A DNA stretch of 64,000 nt. Origin: CAVVFX01 sp963747535 (GTDB lineage Bacteria > Acidobacteriota > Terriglobia > Bryobacterales > Bryobacteraceae). Position numbers and translations under genes: made by a program. The notes beneath the pieces were generated by a model, which was given only the letters and a program-made list of their open reading frames with translations, made no database searches and was not told where the DNA came from. Positions 54,694 through 62,740 of this stretch are shown here, one piece after another (position 1 is the first letter of the stretch; every line of letters begins with the position of its first letter). The stretch lies in contig CAVVFX010000013.1 of assembly GCA_963747535.1 (NCBI GenBank), forward strand, positions 201,359 to 265,358, given 5' to 3'.

Positions 54694-56126
54694 TTACGCA
54701 GCCAGTCTGGCCTGTTGCACCCAAGATTCGACCTCCTGTTCGAGTTTATCGAAACTGCGGCGCAACGAAGTTGGAAGGGATGACGTAGCCGGCAGCACAA
54801 GTCCGAGGCCGGGCCGCAGAATTCTGGAGTAAGTGCGGGTACAAAAAGCGGCGACGCGGAATCCGAATTTCGTGAGTTGGTAGCGATGGGTCTTGGGAAT
54901 CCGTTCGAGCAGGCCGTGAAGGCGGAGCCGGCGGAGTTGATAGGTCATACGGCCTTGGGTGAATTGAGCGACGGGCTGGCCCCGCAAGTCGGCCAATTTG
55001 CGCCGCAGGTCCCGGTTGGAGAATCCGGCCGGCAACAGATCGAAAAGCAGTAAAGCGTTCCAGAGGCTCTGCACCATCGGATCGGCGAAGCGGAGAGCCG
55101 AGGCTCGTTGCCCATCTACCAGGTGCGGGCGATTGAGTTGTTGGAAGGTCTGTTCAGCGAGAATGCTGTCATGAGTGATGCGTTGTGTTGCCAGAAGGCG
55201 GCGGTTGGCTTGGAAGCCGATTTTACGCAAGGCCGGCAAGTTACCGAGACTTTTTCCAATAGAGAAATCCCGCGTATTGTGGATGGTGGTCTCGGTGCGC
55301 AGCGCCTGGCCTTCTTTGTGATACTGCTTGATGCGGGTACCCTGATAGTCGACGTGTAGTGAGGGGATCACACCATCGGTAATGACGCGAGTGCGAAAAC
55401 TGCCGGGCGTGGCCTTGGTCACCCCGCGGTCGAAGATCAATTGTACCTGTTTGGGCCGGCCGATATCCAGATTTTCGCGAATCACATCCTCGAAGAAAAT
55501 CCGGCCACTGACGGGGCGATCCAAGACTTGAGTCAATGACAGTTCGATTTGCCGGATGGAAATCTGGTATCGGTATCCGGCCTGCCGGTCTCGGGCGGGA
55601 AAGGGCTGGGGCAGGCGGCGGAACCATCTGCGGAGCAGGCCATCGATCTTATCGGCCGATAAGGAAACACAGATGGCCTGCAATCGCTGGGGATCGGCGC
55701 AAGACAGGATGCCATTATCCAAAGCCTGATCAGTAATCTGTCGGCGTTCCAGTTGGCGTTTGGCGTATTCGTGACCGTTTAGACAGAGCTTGGCGTTGTA
55801 GGGAAAGTAGGAGCAGAACTTCAGGAAAAAGGGCCGAAGTTCTCGTCGACACAATAGAAATAATAGGGGTTGACCAGGGCGGTCGATTTGACGATCCAGG
55901 CATAGCTGGTATGGTTCTTGGGATTGTGCCGTTTCTCGGTGCGATAGACCGTGCCTCTCTCCTGTGCCTTGCCAATGAAAACCACGCCTTCACGGTTCGG
56001 GTATTTGGCCCGGAACCCAGCGGCTACATCATCTTTGCGTTGCCCCTTTTCGAAGGTAATCAATGGAATCTGATGGTCTGTGGCAAACTGCTCGATGGCT
56101 TGGACGAAAGCCCGCGTCCTTGCAGC
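54694..56126 (-). pseudogene. Frameshifted gene of a widespread multicopy hypothetical family
   Basis: Two frames join into one protein. Upstream (56126-55821) reads FATDHQIPLITFEKGQRKDD and ends ...YYFYCVDENFGPF. Downstream (55835-54694) continues FLKFCSYFPYNAKLCLNGHE, ALDNGILSCADPQRLQAIC, HVDYQGTRIKQYHKEGQALR and QGRMTYQLRRLRLHGLLERI. A one-base loss in the A run at 55826-55830 separates them. I recall near-identical proteins of about 450-500 residues occurring in many copies per genome in Acidobacteriota and other soil phyla, annotated only as hypothetical; their copy number suggests mobility, and no catalytic motif is known to me. The N-terminal 80 residues or so seem absent or scrambled in 56127-56400. 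Confidence 0.75.
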
Positions 56127-56419
56127 GTCACGTGCCGGTCCAATACTTCGGCCACGGTCTGTGGTAATTTCGATGGCGGCTCCGCTTGCGGGGTGCCTTT
56201 ACGGCCGGGCGATCGCCTTACGGTGGTCCCACTCATGGAGGTTATTGAATACCTTCCATCTCATGCACGCAAGCGGAGCCTGCGATCAGTTTGCTTGCGC
56301 GTTGGCGTTTCGCCGCATTAGCAGTTGGGTCACGATAGATGCTCCCTCTGCGCCGTCTGCGTCTCCTAAGAAACACTTTCTCTGTCGGCACTGGTCTGAG
56401 GATAGTTATAAAATATCTT
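56127..56419. other. Decayed spacer between gene remnant and tandem repeat
   Basis: No intact gene. Part may be a scrambled 5' end of the preceding pseudogene. At 56342-56369 a CTCTGCGCCGTCTGCGTCTCC-like footprint appears; on the other strand it resembles the purine-rich GCAGAG string that precedes the GxxExxY gene near 59300. Confidence 0.4.
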
Positions 56420-56542
56420 CCACCCTGCCGGAGGCCGCTGCGGGAGCTCGGCGGACGCAGCCAAGCAATCGTCCACCCTGCCGGAGGCCGCTGCGGAAGC
56501 TCGGCGGACGCAGCCAAGCAATCGTCCACCCTGCCGGAGGCC
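56420..56542. repeat. Tandem repeat, 53-bp unit, 2.3 copies
   Basis: Units begin CCACCCTGCCGGAGGCC at 56420, 56473 and 56526 (period exactly 53). Copies 1 and 2 differ at one visible position. Each unit can fold through GCTGCG...CGCAGC. The third unit is cut after 17 bases, exactly where the IS110 transposase stop codon begins. Confidence 0.85.
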
Positions 56543-56995
56543 TAAACCTTGGCGGGCACGAGGCTATACCCCATCATTCGTGCTTGCTTGAAGAGTCGCT
56601 GTCGCTGTTTTTCTTGATTCTTTTCTTCGATTCGTGCGAAGTGGCTGTCGTCGTATGACATACCCTTCTCGACCAGCGTATAGATGATTCTGGCTAGCTT
56701 GTGGGCAGCTGTGATAGCAGATTCTCCTCCCAGCTTGGCCTTCATCCTCCGATAGAATTTTCCCAGGTGTGATTTGTCTCGGTATAGGGATTCCGCCGCC
56801 ATTCGTAACGCCTCGCCCAGTCGGGTACTTCCATCTCGGGTCTGACTGAACTTTACTTTTCCCCCCGTAATCGTATTATTGGGACATAGGAGTAACCAGG
56901 ACGCGAACGCGCCGGCCGACCGAAAGCGGCTGAGATCCGGACCAACCTCGGCGAGCATCACCTTCAGCGTTCCCACATTGATGCTCGGGATACTA
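56542..56995 (-). pseudogene. IS110-family transposase, C-terminal part (interrupted)
   Basis: Reads SIPSINVGTLKVMLAEVGPD, then FRSAGAFASWLLLCPNNTIT and GGESAITAAHKLARIIYTLV. This is the Transposase_20 (IS116/IS110/IS902) domain with the catalytic serine region ASWL. It is the continuation of the N-terminal part at 58116-59016, cut off by the IS630-family element. Joined, the two parts give about 450 residues with a continuous frame through DLTSIPSIN. Confidence 0.88.
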
Positions 56996-58115
56996 GTGCT
57001 TAATCGCAATAATACATTTCTGTATTAGAATGTTTGGTAGATGCCCAGACATGCGCCTGTGTTGGAGTGCTCTGCCGAAGACAAGGCAACGTTGATTGCG
57101 ATCACTATGAGCCGGGCTGAGGAGGCGCGCTTGGTGGAGCGCGCCCGAATCATCTTATCCCGTCTTGACGGAAAAGAGATTCAGCAGGTGGCACGGGAAC
57201 TGAGAGTCTCCATCCCCACCGTTACTAAGTGGTCCAAGCGATTCGCTTTTTGGGGCGTGAGGGGACTGGGCGACGAACCGCGACCGGGCAAGCCGGTGAC
57301 ATACGACGCCGCATTTCGGAACCGCGTCCTTGCACTACTTGAACAACCGCCGCCTCCGGGCATGTCCCATTGGGATGGACCCGCGGTAGCAGAGACGCTC
57401 GGATCTAGCGTCTATGCAGTCTGGCGTATACTGCGCCGCGAAGGCATCCACCTGCAACGACACCGCAGTTGGTGTGTAAGCACGGATAAGGAGTTTGCGC
57501 CCAAAGCTGCTGAGGTGGTGGGACTCTACCTGAACCCACCGTTGAATGCGGTAGTGCTGAGCATGGACGAGAAACCCAGTATGCAGGCCACGGAGCGGAC
57601 GGCCGGTTACGTCGAGACCGACAGCGGCGCTGTGGTCCGCGGGCTGAAGAGTACCTACAAACGGCACGGCACGCTGAATTTGTTCGCGGCCCTGGATGTC
57701 GCCACCGGACAGGTCAAGACAAAGTTCACGGAAGCCAAGAAACGGGTAGATTTCCAGAGCTTTCTGGAAGGCGTAATTGCAGAACAGCCGACAGATAAAG
57801 AGATCCACGTGATCCTGGACAATTACTCGCCGCACAAGAAGAACGGCGACTGGCTCGCGAAGTACGATGGCCGCGTGCACTTTCATTTCACACCGACTTC
57901 GGCAAGTTGGCTAAATCAGATTGAAATCGTCTTCAGTCTACTGCAACGGAAGACTCTCAACGGAGCCAGTTTCAAGAGCAAAGACCAGCTGCGCGAAGCG
58001 ATCGAAGCCTTTATTCGCAAACACAATGAACGTGCCAAGCCGTTTCGCTGGCGCAAGCGTGATGTGAAGGGCACCCAGCTCCGAAATACACTTGTCAACT
58101 TATGCAATTAAGCAC
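56996..58115 (+). mobile_element. IS630-family insertion sequence inside IS110
   Basis: A 1120-bp element. The ends are inverted: GTGCTTAATCGCA at 56996 and the complement of GTGCTTAATTGCA ending at 58115. It is flanked by a TA on each side (56994-56995 and 58116-58117) in the context CTA...TAG, the CTAG target with TA duplication known for IS630. Removing the element and one TA restores an open IS110 transposase. Confidence 0.9.
57041..58111 (+). CDS. IS630-family transposase
   Basis: A 356-residue intact protein. The N-terminal helix-turn-helix (KEIQQVARELRVSIPTVTKW) is followed by a second DNA-binding region and a DDE_3 catalytic domain with VLSMDEKPSMQA (first Asp), HVILDNYSPHKK (second Asp) and SASWLNQIEIVFSLLQRK (Glu). 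This is the standard IS630/Tc1-mariner order. The stop lies four bases inside the right end of the element. It seems complete and potentially active. Confidence 0.95.
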   Translation: MPRHAPVLECSAEDKATLIAITMSRAEEARLVERARIILSRLDGKEIQQVARELRVSIPTVTKWSKRFAFWGVRGLGDEPRPGKPVTYDAAFRNRVLALLEQPPPPGMSHWDGPAVAETLGSSVYAVWRILRREGIHLQRHRSWCVSTDKEFAPKAAEVVGLYLNPPLNAVVLSMDEKPSMQATERTAGYVETDSGAVVRGLKSTYKRHGTLNLFAALDVATGQVKTKFTEAKKRVDFQSFLEGVIAEQPTDKEIHVILDNYSPHKKNGDWLAKYDGRVHFHFTPTSASWLNQIEIVFSLLQRKTLNGASFKSKDQLREAIEAFIRKHNERAKPFRWRKRDVKGTQLRNTLVNLCN

Positions 58116-59016
58116 TAGTTAAATCCATGCCGAACACCCGATAGCATTTCTGCCGGAAGTCCTCATCTCCCGCCTTGATCATTTGCTTGTGGGTGGGAGG
58201 AGCTGGCGCCTGTCGATTCGCCTTGATCTCCATCGCCTCGACCGCTTGCCGCAATTGTTGATCGCACTCTTCGATTTGCTTCCGATAATGCCGGTAACTC
58301 GCCAGCGATTGCCGTAGGGTGAACAGATGCTCTGGTCGGTAATCTCCTTCTAGTGCCTTGACGATCTCCGACTCGCTGGCTCGCACTCTTCCGTCGCGCA
58401 GTTCCGCTAGCCGATGTCCATCCCGTTCCCCCGCCAGGATCGCATCCACAATGGCCAGTCCACTTACACCTGTGATATCGCTCAGTACTCGATGTATTTG
58501 CACATTCATTTGATCCAGAGCCTTCTGCATGTGCTGAATGTGCTCGCTGGACGCCTGCACCATCCGACTGCGGTGCCGTAGCACTGTCCGGAACGCACAG
58601 ACATCTCCTGGTGGACGGAACGATCCCTGCACTAACCCAACCGCGTGCAGGTACTGCAACCACGCCGCATCGCTAACGTCAGTCTTCCTGCCCGGCACGT
58701 TATGGTAGTGGCGTGCATTGACCAGAAACACTGTCAACCCGCGCGCCTCCAATACTTGAAACAAAGGAATCCAGTACACCCCTGTCGACTCCATTGCCAC
58801 CGTCTTCACGCCACAAAACTGCAACCAATCGGCGATGCGGTTCAGTTCTCGCGTCATGGTGCCGAAGCGGCGTACAGCCGGTTCGGCTACCCGTGGGCCT
58901 ACGGCTACATAAATCTCCTCCGGGCTGATGTCGATACCCGCCGCATCCATTCGCACTTGTGGCGGTTCGGTTACCGATTGCAGCCTTGTCTTCTTACTTC
59001 TCTTCTTAATTTTCAT
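58116..59016 (-). pseudogene. IS110-family transposase, N-terminal part (interrupted)
   Basis: Reads MDAAGIDISPEEIYVAV with the first catalytic Asp, VAMESTGVYWIPLF (Glu) and RKTDVSDAAWLQYL (Asp pair). This is the DEDD RuvC-like domain of IS110 recombinases, followed by the coiled-coil linker. It ends in ...VFGMDLTS and then runs into the IS630 end with an early stop. The catalytic residues are intact, so the protein was functional before the IS630 insertion. Confidence 0.9.
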
Positions 59017-59200
59017 AGGGGCTCCTACCCCTGTGGTGGCTCCAGCGTGGTCAAACTCAAACGCAGTCTCCTAATCGGGGTTGGTTCCTGAAGGAACCAC
59101 CACCACTCACCAGACCACGAAAACTGGAAACCATGCTCCGCGACGGGTTCGAAAACACCATTGCGCTAACGGCCTTAACTGCCACCACAGCGGATGCAGG
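59017..59200 (-). ncRNA. Candidate IS110 bridge-RNA region (5' non-coding end)
   Basis: IS110-group elements carry a guide (bridge) RNA in the non-coding end upstream of the transposase. Here that space holds a perfect hairpin, TGGTTCC-TGAA-GGAACCA (59082-59099). The sequence beyond it to about 59200 has no gene. The element boundary and the loop pairing were not determined, so this is a positional prediction. Confidence 0.4.
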
Positions 59201-59363
59201 CCAAAATATCACACTGTGTTTCCTTCCCCACCAGACTGGGCCCGGCCCAGTAAGATGCTCTGCGGTTCATCATTGAACCGGACGTTGGGGTCGACCGCAG
59301 AGGCGCGGAGGTCGCAGAGAAAAGGAGCCCAGGGGAGAAGAGCAACCAGGATAAACTCATGCG

Positions 59364-59612
59364 ATGAAGGTCAATGAAGTCACGGAGGCAATTATCGGCG
59401 CTGCCATAGAAGTGCATCGCACGATTGGGCCTGGACTGCTGGAATCTGCTTATGTCCAATGTCTTTGTTACGAATTAGCTTTGCGCCAAATACCCTTCCA
59501 GTTGGAACTGCCGCTGCCGGTACAATACAAGGGACTTAAACTCGATTGTGGCTATCGGCTCGATCTGGTCGTGGCGGACGCCGTGGGTAGTGGAGGTCAA
59601 GTGTAACGGGTC
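59364..59612 (+). pseudogene. GxxExxY family protein, frameshifted and truncated
   Basis: The N-terminus is typical: MKVNEVTEAIIGAAIEVHRT, GPGLLESAY (the G-x-x-E-x-x-Y motif), and GYRLDLVVADAV. Near 59580-59590 the frame slips: the continuation VVEVKCNGS, matching the family D...VxEVK active-site strand, is in the next frame, while the original frame ends at 59606. Sequence homology ends a few codons later. It is preceded by a purine-rich GCAGAG footprint often seen before such genes. Inactive. Confidence 0.75.
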
Positions 59613-59763
59613 ACGATTTTCTCGGCGCCCGCGTTGGCGTTTTCCCACATTGATCCCCGGCTAAGCCGGCGCGATTCCGCCCGGGAGGCGTATCGGAAAC
59701 TGACTGGTGCGCGGGATCGTGAGCATCTATCCCATCATGCGCAGGCCATGCGAAGAATTCTCC
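59613..59763. other. Unassigned remnant
   Basis: A short forward frame (FSHIDPRLSRRDSAREAYRK to ILQTYFW, ending at 59780) looks like the C-terminus of a lost gene, but I cannot name it. It joins the hairpin array without a gap. Confidence 0.25.
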
Positions 59764-60017
59764 AGACCTATTTCTGGTAGGAATAGGTCTGCCCCTCGTC
59801 GCGGCCAACAGAATCACACGGTTACGCTGTTCCGGGCGTCCGTCACTGGAGAACCGTTGGCCCCCTATTCCAGCCAGGAATAGGTCGTCGGTCCGGGAGC
59901 AAAAGCTCTAACACTTGTAGGATGCTCAAAGGAAACGCGGGAGAACGGCAAATTCTCCCGCGTTGAGCGACCTGGGAACGCAACTCCCAGGAGAAAGGAC
60001 AGACCCATATGGGTCTG
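59764..60017. other. Array of five hairpins upstream of the transposition module
   Basis: Successive perfect stems: AGACCTATT/AATAGGTCT (59764-59790), CCTATTCC/GGAATAGG (59864-59884), a 12-bp stem AACGCGGGAGAA/TTCTCCCGCGTT (59934-59964), CCTGGGA/TCCCAGG (59971-59991) and the 18-base palindrome CAGACCCATATGGGTCTG (60000-60017). A weaker GAGC-aaaa-GCTC lies at 59897-59908. GGAATAGGTC occurs twice. No gene overlaps. It could be a structured RNA, an operator array or the left end of the element. Confidence 0.65.
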
Positions 60018-60028
60018 CCACCTACACA

Positions 60029-60655
60029 ATGCAAATCCTACACCCATTTGCCGGGTCCGTCCAGCAATACGAGCAGCAACTCGACGACATCGATCTCCAC
60101 CGGCCGCGCCACTGTCCGCAATGCCAAACCCAACGGCCGCTCACCGCACACGGCTTTTACACCCGCACGCTGACGTGCCTGAACTTCGATGGCTCGTTGC
60201 GCGTGCGCCGCTACTTATGTCTCGCTTGCCGGCGCACGGTGTCGTTGCTGCCTGAATTCGTGCTGCCATACTTGCGGTCCAGTATCACGGTGATCGCGCT
60301 GGTCCTCACTGCACGTCTGCTGGAAAACAAGCTCTGGCAATCCGTCACCGCGACGCTATTGTTCGCGATGACTTATCAGCGAGGCCAGTTCTGGGTCCGG
60401 CGCTTTCGCCGACAAGCTGAGCCTCTCTGCGTCGCGTTGGCGGCGTTGACCGAACCCGCACCCGCGCCGGGCTTTGTCCAGCGGGCCTTGTGCATGCTCG
60501 CCGCCACGCGCTGGATTCCAGCCCACCGCTTCCTTTTCTCCCAACTGCGCAGTCACCTGCTGGGCTGGCCGCGCAGTCTCGCTCCGCGCGGTCTTCGCGC
60601 CGCAGTCTCCGCCCCGCCGGAATCGGGCGAGCGTCCCCACACAACACTTGTCTAG
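60029..60655 (+). CDS. DUF6431-type zinc-ribbon protein of a transposition module
   Basis: The ATG at 60029 is chosen over an upstream open frame that would run through the hairpins; no clear ribosome site precedes it. The protein has 208 residues. HCPQCQTQRPLTAHGFYTRT and YLCLACRRTVSLLPEF form an N-terminal zinc ribbon as in IS1/IS66-like and DUF6431 proteins. A helical region (VLTARLLENKLWQSVTATL) with a helix-turn-helix-like part follows. It probably binds DNA at the element end or target. It lies 47 bases before the transposase gene. Confidence 0.75.
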   Translation: MQILHPFAGSVQQYEQQLDDIDLHRPRHCPQCQTQRPLTAHGFYTRTLTCLNFDGSLRVRRYLCLACRRTVSLLPEFVLPYLRSSITVIALVLTARLLENKLWQSVTATLLFAMTYQRGQFWVRRFRRQAEPLCVALAALTEPAPAPGFVQRALCMLAATRWIPAHRFLFSQLRSHLLGWPRSLAPRGLRAAVSAPPESGERPHTTLV

Positions 60656-60702
60656 CCTCCAGGCCCATGCTCACCTTACGCTCTTCAACAGGAGAGAAAA
60701 AG

Positions 60703-61938
60703 ATGGACGACAAAGCCGAAAAAATCGCGCTTTTTCGCTACGGATTAATCGCGCCGCTGGTTTTGGAAACACTGCCCAGAGGCGAGCTCACGCGACGCGC
60801 CCAGGAAGTTGCGGCCCGTTGCTATGACATTCCCTATTCCCGCCGCACCTCGGTATCCACCGACACCTTGCTCGAATGGACGTTGCAGTATCGCCGCCAC
60901 GGCTTCACGGCGCTGGCTCCCAAACCACGCCAGGATCGCGGACAAACTCGCGTCATCCCCGCCGCTACCGCCGCATTGATCGAACGGCTCCAGCGCGAGA
61001 ATCCGCATCGTACCGGTACGGCTTTGTTGCGGGAACTGGCCCTGCCCGACGAGCAGGAGATCTCGGCCTCCACGCTGTATCGCTTTCTGCGAGCCCACGG
61101 ACTTACCGCCCGTCAGTTGCTCGCCGCCGACGCGACCGCGCGCAAAAAGTTCGAAGTCGAGTTTGCCAATCAACTCTGGCAATCCGATATGCTGTTTGGT
61201 CCGTATGTCCAGCGGCCCGGCGGCGGGAAATTGCAGGTCTTCCTGCAGGCCACGCTCGACGATGCCAGCCGACTGATCCCGCACGCCCAGTTCTACCCCA
61301 ACCAGGGCCTTGATGCTTTCCTCGATTGTCTGCGCCACGCCATCGCCTCGCGTGGCGTGCCGGTCCGCCTGTACATGGACAACGGCAAGATTTATCGCTC
61401 GATTCAACTGGCGCGCATCGCGGCATCGCTCGGCACGCTGATTGTGCATACGCCTCCCTATCAACCCGAAGGGCGTGGCAAGATCGAACGTTTCTTTCGC
61501 TCGGTTCGCGAACAGTTTCTGGCGGGCCTCGATCCGAAACAGACGCTGACGCTGGAACAGTTGAACGAACGTCTGTGGCATTGGATCGACACCGTCTACC
61601 ATTGCCGCGAACACAGCACCTTACAATCGACTCCGCTGCTGCGCTGGCAGCGCGATATCGAACACGTCCGCCAACTACCTCCGTGGACCGATCTACGCCG
61701 CCTGTTCTTTCATCGCCTGGATCGTCTGGTGCGCCGCGATTGCACCTTTCTGCTGCATAACCGATTCTTTGAAGCGCCGCCGCACCTGGCCGGCAAACGC
61801 ATTGAGGCGCGCTTCGATCCGCTCGATCTGAACGAAGTGGACATTTACTTCGAAGGGCAGGAGCACGGCACCGCGCGCCTGGTGGACCCGGTGCTGAACG
61901 GTCAACTGCCTCCACCTCTTCTTAAGGAGCATCGGTAG
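60703..61938 (+). CDS. DDE-type integrase/transposase (rve fold, Tn552/TniA-like)
   Basis: The ATG at 60703 is preceded by AGGAGAG with eight bases spacing; the longer frame is rejected. The protein has 411 residues: an N-terminal helix-turn-helix region (TDTLLEWTLQYRRHGFTAL, ISASTLYRFLRAHGLTARQ), then an rve/RNase-H core with QSDMLFGPY (Asp), VRLYMDNGKIYRS (Asp) and EGRGKIERFFRSVREQFL (Glu), and a C-terminal beta domain of the Mu-transposase type (FEAPPHLAGKRIEARFDPLD). It performs strand transfer and is likely helped by the ATPase two bases downstream. Confidence 0.92.
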   Translation: MDDKAEKIALFRYGLIAPLVLETLPRGELTRRAQEVAARCYDIPYSRRTSVSTDTLLEWTLQYRRHGFTALAPKPRQDRGQTRVIPAATAALIERLQRENPHRTGTALLRELALPDEQEISASTLYRFLRAHGLTARQLLAADATARKKFEVEFANQLWQSDMLFGPYVQRPGGGKLQVFLQATLDDASRLIPHAQFYPNQGLDAFLDCLRHAIASRGVPVRLYMDNGKIYRSIQLARIAASLGTLIVHTPPYQPEGRGKIERFFRSVREQFLAGLDPKQTLTLEQLNERLWHWIDTVYHCREHSTLQSTPLLRWQRDIEHVRQLPPWTDLRRLFFHRLDRLVRRDCTFLLHNRFFEAPPHLAGKRIEARFDPLDLNEVDIYFEGQEHGTARLVDPVLNGQLPPPLLKEHR

Positions 61939-61940
61939 CC

Positions 61941-62740
61941 ATGTGGGAGTCCTTCTTCGGTTTCAAGAAACAGCCGTTTTCCGACAGCCCCGACGTCAAG
62001 CAACTGTTTGCTTCGCAGGCCTGGAATCAACTCAAGACCCGCTTCGAGTTTCTGGCCCAGCATCATGGTGCGGGTCTGCTCACCGGCGAAGTGGGTGCGG
62101 GCAAGTCTACCGCGGCGCGCGCTTTCACGGCCTCACTCAATCCCAATCAGTACAAGATTCTCTACGTGCACTTTGCCACCGGCTCGGCGCTGGATCTATT
62201 GCGTCAGGTGGCTCTCGAACTGGATCTTGAACCAGCCCACCACCGGGGCGATTTAGCACGCCAGATCGCCGGCGCTGTGGTGCGTCTGCACCAGAGTAAG
62301 AAACAGCATCCCATTCTGATCTGCGACGAAGCTCAGTTGCTGCCGCATGCGGCCCTGGAACAACTGCCGCTGCTGTTGAACTTCGATATGGATTCTTCGC
62401 GTTATCTGACGCTTCTGCTGGTCGGTCAGCCGCTGCTGCGCCGCACGCTATCGCTTCAGATGCATGAAGCGTTACGTCAACGCATCGGCGTACAGTATCA
62501 CCTCGAAGGACTCTCGCGCGAGGAGTTCGACGCCTACCTCGCGCATCAACTGAAAGCCTCCGGCGTCACGCAACCGTTGTTTGACGAGACCGCGCGCCAG
62601 GCTTTATATCAGGCGACCAAAGGTATCTGCGCAAGGTCAACAAACTCGCCTTGACGGCCTTGCGACTGGCCGCTGCACGCAAGGCTTCCGGGGTGGATGA
62701 AGCCATTCTGCTGGATGCCGTGCAGGAGGCTCTGCTATGA
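61941..62740 (+). pseudogene. ExeA/TniB-like AAA ATPase, frameshifted near the 3' end
   Basis: Reads MWESFFGFKKQPFSDSPDVK, the typical ExeA-type start, with Walker A GLLTGEVGAGKSTAA, Walker B PILICDEAQLL, sensor LLLVGQPLL and RQRIGVQYHLEGLSREE. At about 62628-62631 one base is missing: the frame ends at 62654, while the next frame continues KVNKLALTALRLAAA...AVQEALL to a stop at 62738-62740 that overlaps the following ATG (ATGA). The P-loop domain is intact, so the shorter 237-residue product may still work, but the C-terminal helical lid is lost. It serves as the transposase helper ATPase by analogy with TniB/IstB/TnsC. Confidence 0.85.

Noticed and set aside
56420..56542. Tandem 53-bp units as a CRISPR array
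   Set aside because: The units are contiguous without variable spacers, only 2.3 copies, and no cas gene is present.
59764..60017. Hairpin array as CRISPR or as a CRISPR-associated transposon left end
   Set aside because: Stems differ in sequence, there are no spacers of equal length, and no Cas gene lies in or near the module.
60490..60702. N-terminal extension of the DDE transposase into the DUF6431 gene
   Set aside because: It overlaps a well-supported gene in another frame; the ATG at 60703 has a good ribosome site.
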